Assembly (NCBI GenBank): GCA_037389465.1
Contig: JAZARR010000230.1
Coordinates: 1,860,001 to 1,924,000 of the forward strand
DNA length: 64,000 nucleotides
Reading direction: 5' to 3'
DNA from: Baylisascaris procyonis
Taxonomy: Eukaryota; Nematoda; Chromadorea; Rhabditida; Ascarididae
The translations under genes were made by a program, and so were the position numbers. The number at the start of each line of letters is the position of its first letter. The stretch's first letter is position 1. Under the pieces are notes generated by a model. The model searched no databases. It worked only from the letters and a program-made list of their open reading frames with translations, and was not told the DNA's origin. Below, one piece after another: positions 14,500 to 26,520 of the stretch.

Positions 14500-14875
14500 G
14501 TGCTAAGGAAGTTTCATACAAGACTATTTATGACGCGCTGTGTAGAAGATAATTTGAATGACGTTCCCTTGTGCGGTGCTATCAGGCTACGTAGACTCCG
14601 TGGGAAGCAAATAAAGACCTGCAAGAAAACCTGCTGGATCGTGCAGGTTTTCATGGACAATCACCTTGATCCTGCAGATGAGGTGGAGTTTTCAGCAAGA
14701 CGGAAGGATGAGTTCGTTCTTCCCAACTCTCCCCCCCCCTCGCTGCGATCTGCTAGATGAGCCTGCAGAGGTACCACTCAGATGTTCGCCTTCCCCTCTT
14801 CCTCCTGCTAGAGATCCTTTAGAGCTCCTTACAACCACAATTAAGGATGACGTGTTAGGACAGATGCGCCACTGA
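14500..14875 (+). pseudogene. Possible broken open frame interrupted at a C homopolymer
   Basis: Two overlapping plus-strand frames, 14500-14760 and 14666-14875, differ by one base of frame and meet at a run of nine C near 14733-14741. Each is less AT-rich than its surroundings. A slip of the homopolymer would join them into one frame of about 125 codons. I recognise no domain, and no splice partners are evident, so this may be a decayed exon, a sequencing slip or chance. Confidence 0.2.
14625..14652. repeat. Inverted repeat, 10-bp arms, 8-base loop
   Basis: The arm gaaaacctgc at 14625-14634 is followed by an 8-base loop and its exact reverse complement at 14643-14652. It lies inside the doubtful frame at 14500-14875. 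Confidence 0.9.
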
Positions 14876-16285
14876 CATCATTTGCTTGGATACGCGCAAT
14901 GTACGAACAACAAGTCATTTTACTGCGACCTTTGGATGTTTTTCTTCAGTTTTCGATATATCTCATAAGTAAACACTCAAATGAGGGCTTAGATGACTGT
15001 CAATAAAATATATCAGATTTAAAGATATATGAGGTTTTAACCATTGGTAACCTCAATAATATTTCAAGTGCAGTATAACATTCTTTTATCTTATTATTCC
15101 TTTCTATATCGCAATTAATCGACAACCGTCTGTCACCTGTGCATCTATAGCTAAAAAATACACAACGAAGTTAAATGACATCGATTTCAAGCTAGAAAAT
15201 ACATGATTAAAAAATTTCTCCGTATAATATGGGTGACTTCTGCATCTACTCTTTGAAGTGCTGTAATAATGAAATCTCTTTCACCACCTCCATTCTCCCC
15301 CTTCCTTCCTATGGTCCTTGGAAAATGATACTCGATGGCAATAGAATGACATTAAGTGGCGCCTTTCATTAAATATAGGCATAATGCAACAAAGCTATAA
15401 ATAACAGTAGCACACCACAGATTCATTGTTAGATAAGCGTTATGAGATCTGATCATTCAAAAAAAAAAAACAATATGAAGGCAATATATTTGTGCAACGA
15501 TTCTATAATTGCATCGACGAATCGAAAACAAATAATTATAAGATATCAACAATTAGGGCAATCATTCAAAAGTAAAATCTCAAAATTAAAATCCCCCCAT
15601 CAAAAAAAAAAAATTTAGCCACCAAAAATTTTTGGTTTTTATTAAAAAAAAAAAATTTCCACCTATATACACGAGTGATCATGATAAAACTATTTCAACA
15701 CTTTATGAATATCGAATGCAATTCTTTTCATCACTTTTATTATTATATATTGAATGAAAAGATAGTGATTATAGCTAAGACAATATGCGATAAGAAAAAC
15801 CATTATCAACTAGAGTAACTTTTGAGGAAATTGTTTTAGAAAAAGGGAGGAAGGCGATGAGTCAAAGGGGATGGGGGTGAGGGGGGAGAGGGTGAAACCT
15901 CGAGGAGTGAAGGGTTGAGAAAAATAACTGCCCATGTGGGCGGCTTCGATATTTTACCAAACAACTATAGTATTGGTCCATGAATCTAACGAAATATCAA
16001 TATCAATATACAAAGTGAGCAATACATATTACAAACAAAAATAATGAAAACAAATAACATTTAAGAACTCCTAAGGTCCCGTTTATATTTATATTCGATT
16101 TGTACTTAAGGCTGTTGAGAAATAACACCTAAATACCCTCTCTGAAAGTATCATTGCTAGCTGATTTTAGGAAGGGAAAGCAAAATGCCGTCATTCATAT
16201 CGTTCTCGAATTCCATCTTAAATCAAATCATTTCTGCAATATGCTAGACGACCATCTCATAATACTATAGAAATAATAACAACGA

Positions 16286-19200
16286 TTAACGCCGAGTCAC
16301 TACGGGTGCGGGTGAGTGTTCATCGTGTCGGGCGAACGTCTCCTCGCTTATGGCTTCAGTTGCTTGATCACCTTCGAATACCTGCAATTGCTTCCTCTCT
16401 CATAACTTAAAATAAATCAATGATAAGCGGATAACATCACGAATAGAATATGCATTAAACACACCCTAACCACCCAAAATTACAATACACCTAACCCCGC
16501 CAAACATCACAATGCACCTATCTCGCCGGATACATCTAACCTGCCTAGCAGTACCGAGGACACTTACATCAGCCTATTGGTATCCCGGGAAGAGATGAAC
16601 ATTCAAATTCGAGCCATGAGTTCTGCTTTATCCGCATTTTTTTGAACCATAATAGAATTGGAAAATCATGTGAATCAAGACTGTCCGCATTACTCGTATT
16701 CCGCTAAAATTCTTCAATATCCCACATCAACACAATGAATCATTTGAATAAAATATTTTCAAATTACCCAAAGACTTGGAGTGTTTATGAAATAAGTAAA
16801 CTGAATGTCAAATACCTGTCCATATTCCTGCTCATTTCGAATTCGCGCTTTCGCTGAAATCTTCGGTGGCTTACGACGTAAATCATTTCTGCAAAAATAT
16901 CAATTATATGTCGAAACAAATAAAACGTGAAGATATATTAAAACAAACAAATAAAAAAAAAAACGATAAAGTATGAAAAGATATATGTCAACACTAATTA
17001 TAAAATACCCCCCCCCCCACAAGCAAAAAAAAAAAGCAGGAATAGTAAGACTTCCTTTCCTCATAAAAAGAAAATGACTAAAGCGAATTCTGAAAATCAA
17101 AGACGAAAACGCATTCAGTTTCATGTCAAAGATTATTTATTTTAAAGCATCCCACTCAATGGATATTCAAATCAGCAACTAATATATTGCTTCAGGATCT
17201 GCAGTTATCGACTCAATTCACAGAAAATAGCCCTGCTTACTGCAAAATGGGAAACATTATTGAAAGCAAATAGAAGAATTAACAAGTTTCGGCACAATAT
17301 TCACAACAATATCATTGAAATATAACACGACGGAGTGTATATCCACAACTAGCGTATATATATATATATATGCATTATAAAGTGAGGATATCACAAACGA
17401 TGGTTCGTGAACACAAAACAAAACACCAATTTAACCGAATAAACAACAATAGTTATAGGGGATTTTATAGGATAAACTAAACGAGATAAAAAAGGATAAA
17501 TGGGAGATGCTTGCTGCTTATTCTTTTATCTCTTTTACGATTAGTTTAATTTTTAAGGAATATCAATTGATGAAATAAGTGAAGAATTGAAAATAACATC
17601 AAAAAATATTTTTTAAAAAAACTAAAATTTGCATAAAAATAGCTTACAATGCAGTTTTCACAGCAAAGTCGGATGCAGTCACGATATAGTGCTCGTTTTC
17701 ATCGTCTCCAGGTTGCACTCCACAACACGCTACATGAAGGTCTGCAATTTGGGATACTGCTATCATCACTAATATGTCCTTGATAACTGCTCAACTGATA
17801 ACGCATCGAATTTAGGCACTCATTTGTTGCACAACTCTGGGCAGGTAACTATACATGTTCTTTATACTGTTAGATAGGTAATTTGATCTGAAATTACTGC
17901 AAAATGTACAAGTAGAGAATAAAAGGCTTAGAGATGGTAGACCAAGGCTCATCGCTAGCAAATCGTGGACAAATAGGTTAGTGAAAATCTAAAAGCGCAA
18001 AAACTCGAAAAAGTCTAACGGGCACAGGACAGAAATATAGATGTGAAATATTTTCTAAATAATCATACTAAATTGTAAAATAAAGTGCCGGTGATTGTGC
18101 CATTAAATCTTATAGTTTTGCTTCATTTCATAGCTCGAATAGAATAAATGATGTATCGTCAGCCAAATAGCACGAAATAGTGACTATCCAAGTGCAATAA
18201 TCCCTTTTAGTATGAACAGATAGAAAAGAAAAGAGAAATGAAATGAAAGAGAAAAATAAGAATAAAGAAAAAGTTCTTTAAGTACAAATAAAATTACCAG
18301 CGATTGTTTTGAGATAGACCTGTGGGAAGTCAACATAAGTAACACCTTTAAGACCCCGTTCCCTTGTTCGCACACTGAATGAGCTGTACAACTCCGGTGG
18401 AATCATCTGCAATCCATACATTCAATTAATTAGGAATCATAGAGACAATCTTATCATGCCTTCTTCATTATACCTCTTGTTATCATCGACGATCTCACCC
18501 CCATTCCTTCGCGCGGATTCACATTAAAAAGAAATCAAAATTGGCACTCTAAAAGATAAAAAACCTAAACTTAAGACCTCAGGAGAAGCCAGTTCCGTAT
18601 GTTCTTTCTTAACAACATAACATGATCGCTACACAGCGGGATTACCATACTGTCTTCAATAATGCCCCTCAACTCAACAGAACTACTCCACTTTTCCCAC
18701 TAAAAGTTGATAAGAATTCCCTTTGCAAAAAAAAAAAACTCCCTTTCCCCTTTTCATGTGAAGTACTATAATAACAATCAATGCCACTGGTATATCTTAA
18801 AATGGTTGTTATTCCATTGCTGCCATGAATCGAAGAACCCACTGGCAAAAAGCAGCTAAACAGCTCCCTAAAACAATAAAAGTGAATTCTGCACACAAAT
18901 GCCATCAGCTACTCATTAGAAAAAGAAAACACTCCCTCCAGCATTATTTTGACAATTAAATACCACAATATTATTGACCAAGTGAGAAGAACATTGCAAA
19001 AAAAAAAACTTCAACTTACTCTCGAAACAATATAGCGTGAAATTTTTTGAATATAAGTGATAACACTTTTATCTTTAATAAACTCTCCATCACCACTCAG
19101 CTCAGTTACATAGACGCCAAGATCATCTCTTGCTGGAATGCCTCTCACCGATGGTACCGGAAAGCGTTTATTTGCAATACGCATCGGATTATATATCAAT

Positions 19201-21475
19201 CTGCGTTCGGCACGTGATGATGATAACACTCGTTTGCCAGTGATATGTGTTGGTGTATAGTGAAACTGAATTAAAAGATAATTAAAAATTATAAAAAATA
19301 AAATTATAATATAAAAAAAAATCATCTCTAATATAATCAAAGAATCAATTATATGAAGTGATATGCACCTATATTATAATAAACTTTAGAGAATCACCAA
19401 CTGTTCATTAAACTATAGAAGTTTTTTTTGAACCGATAAAAGACGCGTTCGATTGGAAGAAACTCAATATCTCATCACCTGTTTAACTAATGCGTATCAG
19501 CATTATATGTTATTAGCATATGAAGTCGAATAAACCTTTTTTTGGGTAATTTTGGGAAAATAAATTACCGCGGGTAAAATCTACGACGATTGTAATATTT
19601 CTACAAGTATTATTTGCAATCATTTATTATGACTTCCCTTGGCGGGCATCCTATGCCCGCCAAGGGAAGTTCCATCTTTGCAAAATATTTTGCAGATAGC
19701 TTCAACGTTCAGCAATAGCCATTTCGTATTGGATTTAATTAAAGCTGAGAGACTCCTTTAATCTGTTGCAACGTAGCTCAATACTAGTGAAAAATCACTA
19801 AATACCGGGATGACATATGCGCCACAAATGTTAAAAGGCAGCATTTTAATGTTACTATTCTAAAGCACATATAATTTTGTTGAAGGATATTGGAAATAAA
19901 TAAGAAATAACCTCTCTCGTAGTGGGCGCTCCACGAAGTTGAGTTCGAGTGAGTGAATTGACAGTAGTCCGTAATTTAACCACCTCTTCTTTCAATTCTT
20001 CATTCACAGAAATCACTGTATTCACCTAAGAATTATATACGTTTAGATTTGGTATGATATTAACTAAGAATAGAGCTAATCGAATATTTTCGACAAAATA
20101 AATGTGTGAATAAAGATATTCATAGATTATCTTAACCGGAAATTATCTCAATTAAGCTCACGAAAGAATGCATAAAGGATTTCATGCTCATTTGCTTGCC
20201 CTTACCCAAAAGTAACACCTATATTGCTGAAGATCATTGAATTTTTCATCAATTGGAAGCACTTAAAAATGAAATAAAATATTAGAATTATTGAAATAAA
20301 ACAACGAAAAAAAAAAACAAAAAAAAACAACGAACAAGTGCAGCCATCCCAACAAGAGGAAAGATCAAATCGGCAATATTTGGTGTATCCATATTTTGAA
20401 TAGCATCGAGTAATGAAGCTATATCAATATGCGCATTATCGATTGGCAATTCATTAACAAATGACTGCAATTTAATATTTGTATTTTGCAGCATTAATTT
20501 TTTTTTTTTTTTTAATAAATTATTTTTGATAATAAACATAAATAAATAAATATTTGTAAATATTTCCGCATCATTACCGATGAAAAAAGACCAGTCGGAA
20601 CAATGCTACGTGTCAATCTCCCTCGGTTGGTCTATGCTTTCGCACCTTGACTAATGGATAGGTTAATCATTTGTTCAATGAAGAATTTTGAACAATTTTA
20701 ACAGCCTTATTTCTGGGGTGTACAACATAAAAGAACCTATACTTCCTACTTATACTAAAAACTACTTGCCAAAAAATGGAATGGGAATATATAGGAAATC
20801 GAAACCCGATAAAGTAGTGCCAAATTATACTATGCGGAATTGCTTCCGATTGCGAAAACTTCCCAAAAACAGTAATTCATTAAATATAACGTATTACAAG
20901 TCTTTAATTTCTTTGATACAGTATGGCTAGTATAAAAAATATCACCCTCAACAGTTCTTTCCAATCTTAGCAAATGTATTCATACAACTTTGTCCTTTTC
21001 ATTTCCACATTTATACCCAATTGTTAAAAATACTTACCCGAATATCTTCCACTGTTGCGTAGGATTGCCCAAGAATATGTCGTCCCACTTCGACCACATC
21101 ACATTCAGATAAATCATCCATCCTAGTTCGGCCATCTTGTTGTGATTGATCGAAATATTCCACTTGAAGTGGTTCAGGCGATGAAGCACTCTGTAGTAAT
21201 TCGGTGACATTTCTTGACGTTGATAATACACGTCTATTAGTGTTATCACCGGATCGCATATACGGTGAAATCAATGCCAATCGAGAGACGCCAACGTTTC
21301 GTCGAATCGGTCCCGTTGTGTGGACCATCTCTCGTGGAGTAGGTGATCGAGATTGGGAACGTGACTCTCCACAACGTGTACTAGATGACGCCAATCTTCT
21401 ATCGTATCCTATATCATGCTCTGCACCGCTTTTCCGTGACCAAGTAGATGAACTCCGATCTAAAATAGTAGCCAT
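16286..21475 (-). CDS. Unrecognised 432-residue protein, Ser/Arg-rich N-terminus plus coiled-coil-like segment
   Basis: Eight exons join in phase with good acceptors: 21475-21038, 20464-20336, 20025-19912, 19265-19020, 18406-18298, 17741-17648, 16888-16816 and 16381-16286. I do not recognise the family. Residues 1-100 are Ser/Arg-rich and look disordered (SRSQSRSPTPRE near 37-48). Residues 120-190 look helical, with an acidic and hydrophobic segment (IDIASLLDAIQNMDTPNIA). Residues 190-215 (VNEELKEEVVKLRTTVNSL) look like a short coiled coil. Residues 225-385 are compact and mixed; a BEN-like or other helical fold is only a guess. The tail has a basic patch (RRKPPKISAKARIR) and ends PAPVVTRR. 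The start could instead lie in an upstream exon, because the ATG at 21475 is followed at once by an acceptor-like ctattttag. Consistent phase across seven introns is the main evidence that this is a real gene. Confidence 0.8.
19632..19670. repeat. Perfect hairpin, 18-bp arms, 3-base loop
   Basis: The arm 19632-19649 (acttcccttggcgggcat), the loop cct and the exact reverse complement at 19653-19670 lie inside an intron of the unrecognised gene. The GC content is far above the surrounding DNA. Confidence 0.95.
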
Positions 21476-24400
21476 AAAAGATCCGACAAATATACTCTAT
21501 TCCAGGCCTTCCGAATCAATTATCCATATAAGCTAATAATGTTTTAGGTAGATTTTGAGCGCAATTATAGCCGCAGTTTATTTCAGTACAAACCATCTGG
21601 GTTGAAAAATGGAGTTCTTGAAGTCGAAGGCGTGGCGGTCAGATGAACGAATAACTAACATGCTTGATCTTATAACTTTTAGAAAACAATATTAAGCATT
21701 GTACGAGTAAACTGAAGCATTTTGGTTACATCAGCGCTATTTAAAAACGAAGAAGCAAAACGCTAAATTTATTTCATTTAAAGTAAACAGGCCTTGAGGT
21801 ACCATCAACCATTAGCATCTGCATCTTCTCATACGGTTAAATATTGTCAAGGTTTTTTTTGGGTTTTTTTTGCACCACTTTATGCACCAACTATCAAATC
21901 AAAACGAATCAAGCGTATATGATTATAATAATTCACTCAGAGGTAAATAAAAAGGGTGTGGATTCCTAGCTTCCACCTGAAAAATTCCCATCTGCTGTGA
22001 ATTCAGAATCGTTCTGCAAGAATTATGCATTTCAGGTCATCACCCTCAGGCCCTAGGCTAAGTTGCCACAACCGATGCAATAGTTTCGTTGAGTGCAACA
22101 AGAGGTTCTGATGCGTTTTAGCACTCTCAAACATATTCACAAAGTTCTAGAGCTTATGCGCGAATATATACATCTCCGTCATTTCTATATGGGCAAATAG
22201 CTTTACTTTAGTAGCCATACCTGCACTCACATGAGCTTTTGGGTCTAACGCAAAGTCATTTCTACTTATGCCAGTGAAATTTTGTCTGTCTGTGTCGGGA
22301 GTTGCCGTAATGATTGTCGGAGAATGTTCGACTTTCGGCACCGACCATGGCAAATCGTCCCCCAATGCTCATGATTATACTATGAACAAAGATTCAGCAA
22401 ATTTTCCCAAATAAAACTAAATAATGTTTCTCTTACATTTTGTTGCGATATTCATAGATCGTGACATAGTGGTTGATGTGTGAATCCCTCGGTATTCTTT
22501 ATTCTTAAGCGTTCGTCGAGGAATGACACGATCCAATCCTGTAACCATATCATATCTTCAAAGATGCAACCTCCGTCTGCCTCTATAATGCTACTAAAGC
22601 CCATTGGCATTACACTAGGCCTTATCGTAGATGCAATTTTGGTGCCACCTTAACTGGCAATGATCAATGAAGACAACATAAATAGACACTTAAAACAATA
22701 TGAACAACAACGCGCTTTCAATCACACCCAATATAATCTATGTGCCACGAATTGCCTCTCCATTGTTGACAGAAGATATGACAATTTGTCGTCGTAAGAA
22801 CCAGCTTGTTGGCTATGTGCCCACTTATCGCCCAAATTAGCGACACTTCAACGATTACAGCGATAAAGCAATGAAATGAAGAAATTTATGTCTGTGGGGA
22901 ATATATCGCCAATAAACGATGTTGTTGGGGATTTTATACCCGCCCAAAAGGCCTAGAACAAAGATGGGGAAGCATACTACCCCTTAGAAAAGACCTCAGG
23001 TTCAGTCAATTTGCAAAGCTAGCAAGTTTACCGAATGCCTGCAGCTTCAGACATATAAGCTTGTCAGAGCAAGGGATTCGATTTGACTTAAAGCGTTCAA
23101 TACGATTCCATACGAAACGGTATTTAAGGTGGTAAGTAAATTTAAATATTTACAAAAAATTGTGCCAAATCTAATTAATATATTAATTTTAAAAAAATAC
23201 ACTAATTAATAAAATTAAGGGGAAAAAAGTATAGAGTTGTTTATATGTGTTTTAGTGATTGATTTTTCGAATGTGAATTAATCGACTTCAGATATCAAAC
23301 GGAAATGAAATATTCGGCGAACTATAAAATTCGATCAAGTTCTCTTTCAAATATATACATATTTGAAGGAATATTCGTTTTTCTATATAGGTGTAATTTC
23401 ATATGAATTACGCATGTCTTGCTTTTATATTGAGTATATAATTTACTATAGGATTTATTATGTTACCAACCATCATTCCGACTTTCTGCCCCCTCCCCAC
23501 TCTCTAATCTCTCGAAGGGTTTTCCCATAAGTTCGGGTTTATTTCAATGGCTGAATTTAAATGAGTTACTTAAGTATGATTTTATTTGCATTATTTTCTT
23601 AAATAAACGTCCGCATCAATCATACGGCATTCGTTTTGGTGGACCACCCATCTAGTGATATTTTTGCAATAAATGAAACCCTTATTCAATTTCTTTTACA
23701 ATGAATGAATTTAAAAACAAATTGTAATTCATCTATATTTAACGTTTTATTGTTCACCTTTATTCACCTATATTCACTAAAATCTTGACGGTAATTCACC
23801 TATATTCGGCACTTTTCACATCGTAAATTAATTCAAATAATTTCAGTATTAAAATATGCTAAGTGTTATTTCTTCTAAATTGGCCCCATTTCAGTCTCTA
23901 AATATTTTAGACTGCCAAAAATATTACCCATTCTTTTAGAACCTTTTTATCGCTTCCATCCTCTCAACCATGATTGCATTGATCGTTGATTTAACTCTAT
24001 ATGATTTTAAAGTCACCTTAATAAGTAAAAACCTTAACTTCCAGATTTTTATACGAGTAAAAGAGTTAGGAATGGGCGCAAAGATGGAATTCGGGAATAG
24101 TCGAACAAATATTTTAAACATTTCGAAGAATGCATCATTTATAAAATTCCATTTTCTTGATCAAATTTTTATTGTTTTATTAGCAATAATAATAACAATA
24201 ATAGTTACTAAATAAAAAACAATTTTTTCTTCGAATTCACCATCCATACCCCAATTATATCTCAGTCATCTTCAGCAATAATCTTATGGTTGAGCGGTTG
24301 CCAAAGTGGAGTAGATTCCATAAGTGTTTAAACCCACCACCACCCCCTTCTCCAACCAATACTTAGCAGGTGGACTCTTGATTAGACTTTAAACCTTCAG

Positions 24401-25791
24401 AAGTAAAAAAAATCTTGCTCTTTACTGCTTGTATCAAAAGATACGGTAATAATACATTATGGTACCGTACCATACAAAATAATATCAGCAACACAAAACA
24501 ATTAAGAACTTTAATGAGATGCACCTTTGCCATTTCGCTTCAGCGATTGGCCAATTCAATAAACCGACAAAAAAGGATGTTTGCAACAGTTTTTTTTTTG
24601 GCCAAATTCTGTTTTATTATTATTTTTTTCGGCCAAATTCTGTTCTATCATTACTATATTTGGTCAAGTTAATCTATTTCTAGTCAAACTGCAACTGCAA
24701 GAGGTGCAAAATTCGCATCCGATTTTTGTGGTTAACGTTGATTACTTCATTGCGAAATGCACGATTGTCTAGAGAGCTATAAAAGAATGTGCAATAATTG
24801 CTAAAATATACTTTTTTTTAATTTTATATTTTATAAAATGATTAAACACTATGCATACAATATGATATATATTACACTTAAAGTTTATAACGAAGATAAT
24901 TCGCAAATTGTACAATAGCGAATATCATCAAAACGAATGAACACAACTAAGGATTCCCGTGAAAATTTAAAATCCTGAAAAGAAATTTACCACATCCGTT
25001 GATGGGAAAATACTTCAAGACCTCCCAATATATTTCTAATCGCCATATACCTCTAATCTGCTCTAATCACACATACCTGCCAACGTACATGGGTAAGTAT
25101 TTTTGAACTTCCAGTTAGCATACACCCCCCCCCCCCAAAAAAAAAAATCAACACGCACAAAATATAAAAAGAAATAAAGAAGTATAAATGGCGAACCCGT
25201 TAAACTCACATATTTATGAGGAAAAACTTCAAAAAGGCTTCAAGGAAAAACTCACACATACTACAGTAAATACATAAATCAAAATAACCAATACAGCATA
25301 AAATTGAACAATTTTAAGTGAAAGACCAGTCAATAAAATATAACAACACAGAAATCTTTTGGTATAATTTCGTGCCCAAATCAAACAAAAATATTTCATT
25401 AAAAAAAGAATCAATCGGATGGCATATTGAAAAAATAATGGACGAGATAATAATACAACCCCCTCCTTTCCAATCTGAGTCATCCATTTCCAACTTTTTA
25501 TTGAAAAAAACGGTAAAAAACTTTTTCTACGTTATTATAATTTCCCATAGATCCCACAGGTAAAATCATACCACCTCCGTAATATCCACTCCTCAGTTTG
25601 TACCATCGCTAAATATACAAAGCTTTTTTTATAAAATGGAGATATAAGCAAAAGAATCCATCTTCGTCTTTCATTACTCGCGAAAATCATTCTTAGCCGA
25701 CAGTTACTACATCCGCTGCATAAATGCTCGCTTTTTCCCACATGGTATTAGACAACAAACGACTATAAACAATTAAAGTACCGTCCAAAAA
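21476..25791. other. Intergenic stretch, no convincing gene
   Basis: No linked exons were found. A minus-strand frame at about 22236-22362 ends at a good donor-like GTGAGT and could be a 5' exon of the unrecognised gene, but its phase does not fit the exon at 21475 and it lacks an ATG. A short tandem duplication of about 31 bp (ggccaaattctgtt core) lies at 24600-24660. Confidence 0.5.
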
Positions 25792-26445
25792 TTAGCTGCA
25801 ACGCTTATAACTGATTGTATTATCTTGCGTTGCAATAATCTTATCAATTTCGGCGATAAGCCGTCGTTCGGGACAACTGGCTGGTTTTAATACCGTTGAT
25901 GAGACTACTATTCTCGAGTTTGCAATTCTTGAAATACCTTTCAACACATACGCCACATCGTCACTGATCTGCGGAAATATAGTCAAAATACGAGCCAATG
26001 CTGGTACTACACCCACTAGAAGTGGAAAAATCTCATCGCATGGCAATACTCGACATAATGTCCATAATACGTCCAATACCAGATCCACTCGTACGCATGA
26101 ATGCTCGATACGATACTGAAATATTCATTCAAGGGTTACTTTAGAGTAGAATACTTCCATCACGAACAGAATCTGAGTAGAAACCTCTTTAAATGACTTT
26201 AATCTATGAATGAATGTGATATACGACATAGGAAATGAACCCATAATATACTCGTAGTAACCACCGTTCATAAAACTTTACTTTCAATTGTTCCTTAGTT
26301 GAAACACAGATCAAACAGACAAGTAGGCAGACAAACAGACATAAACATCTACGCAGAGATATACTGATATAATGCACTTCTATAAAGCAAAATATTTGCA
26401 AAAGCGCATAATGAATAAATAAATAAACAAAAATAAATAAATAAA

Positions 26446-26520
<75 letters not shown>

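Larger units (their letters stand above)
13334..16285. other. Intergenic stretch with one doubtful plus-strand frame
   Basis: No exon chain was found. The only unusual coding potential is at 14500-14875 (+), described separately. Poly-purine and poly-pyrimidine tracts lie at 14240-14265 and 15840-15895. Confidence 0.5.

Noticed and set aside
21204..21536. 110-codon plus-strand frame
   Set aside because: It is the exact antisense shadow of the first exon of the unrecognised minus-strand gene.
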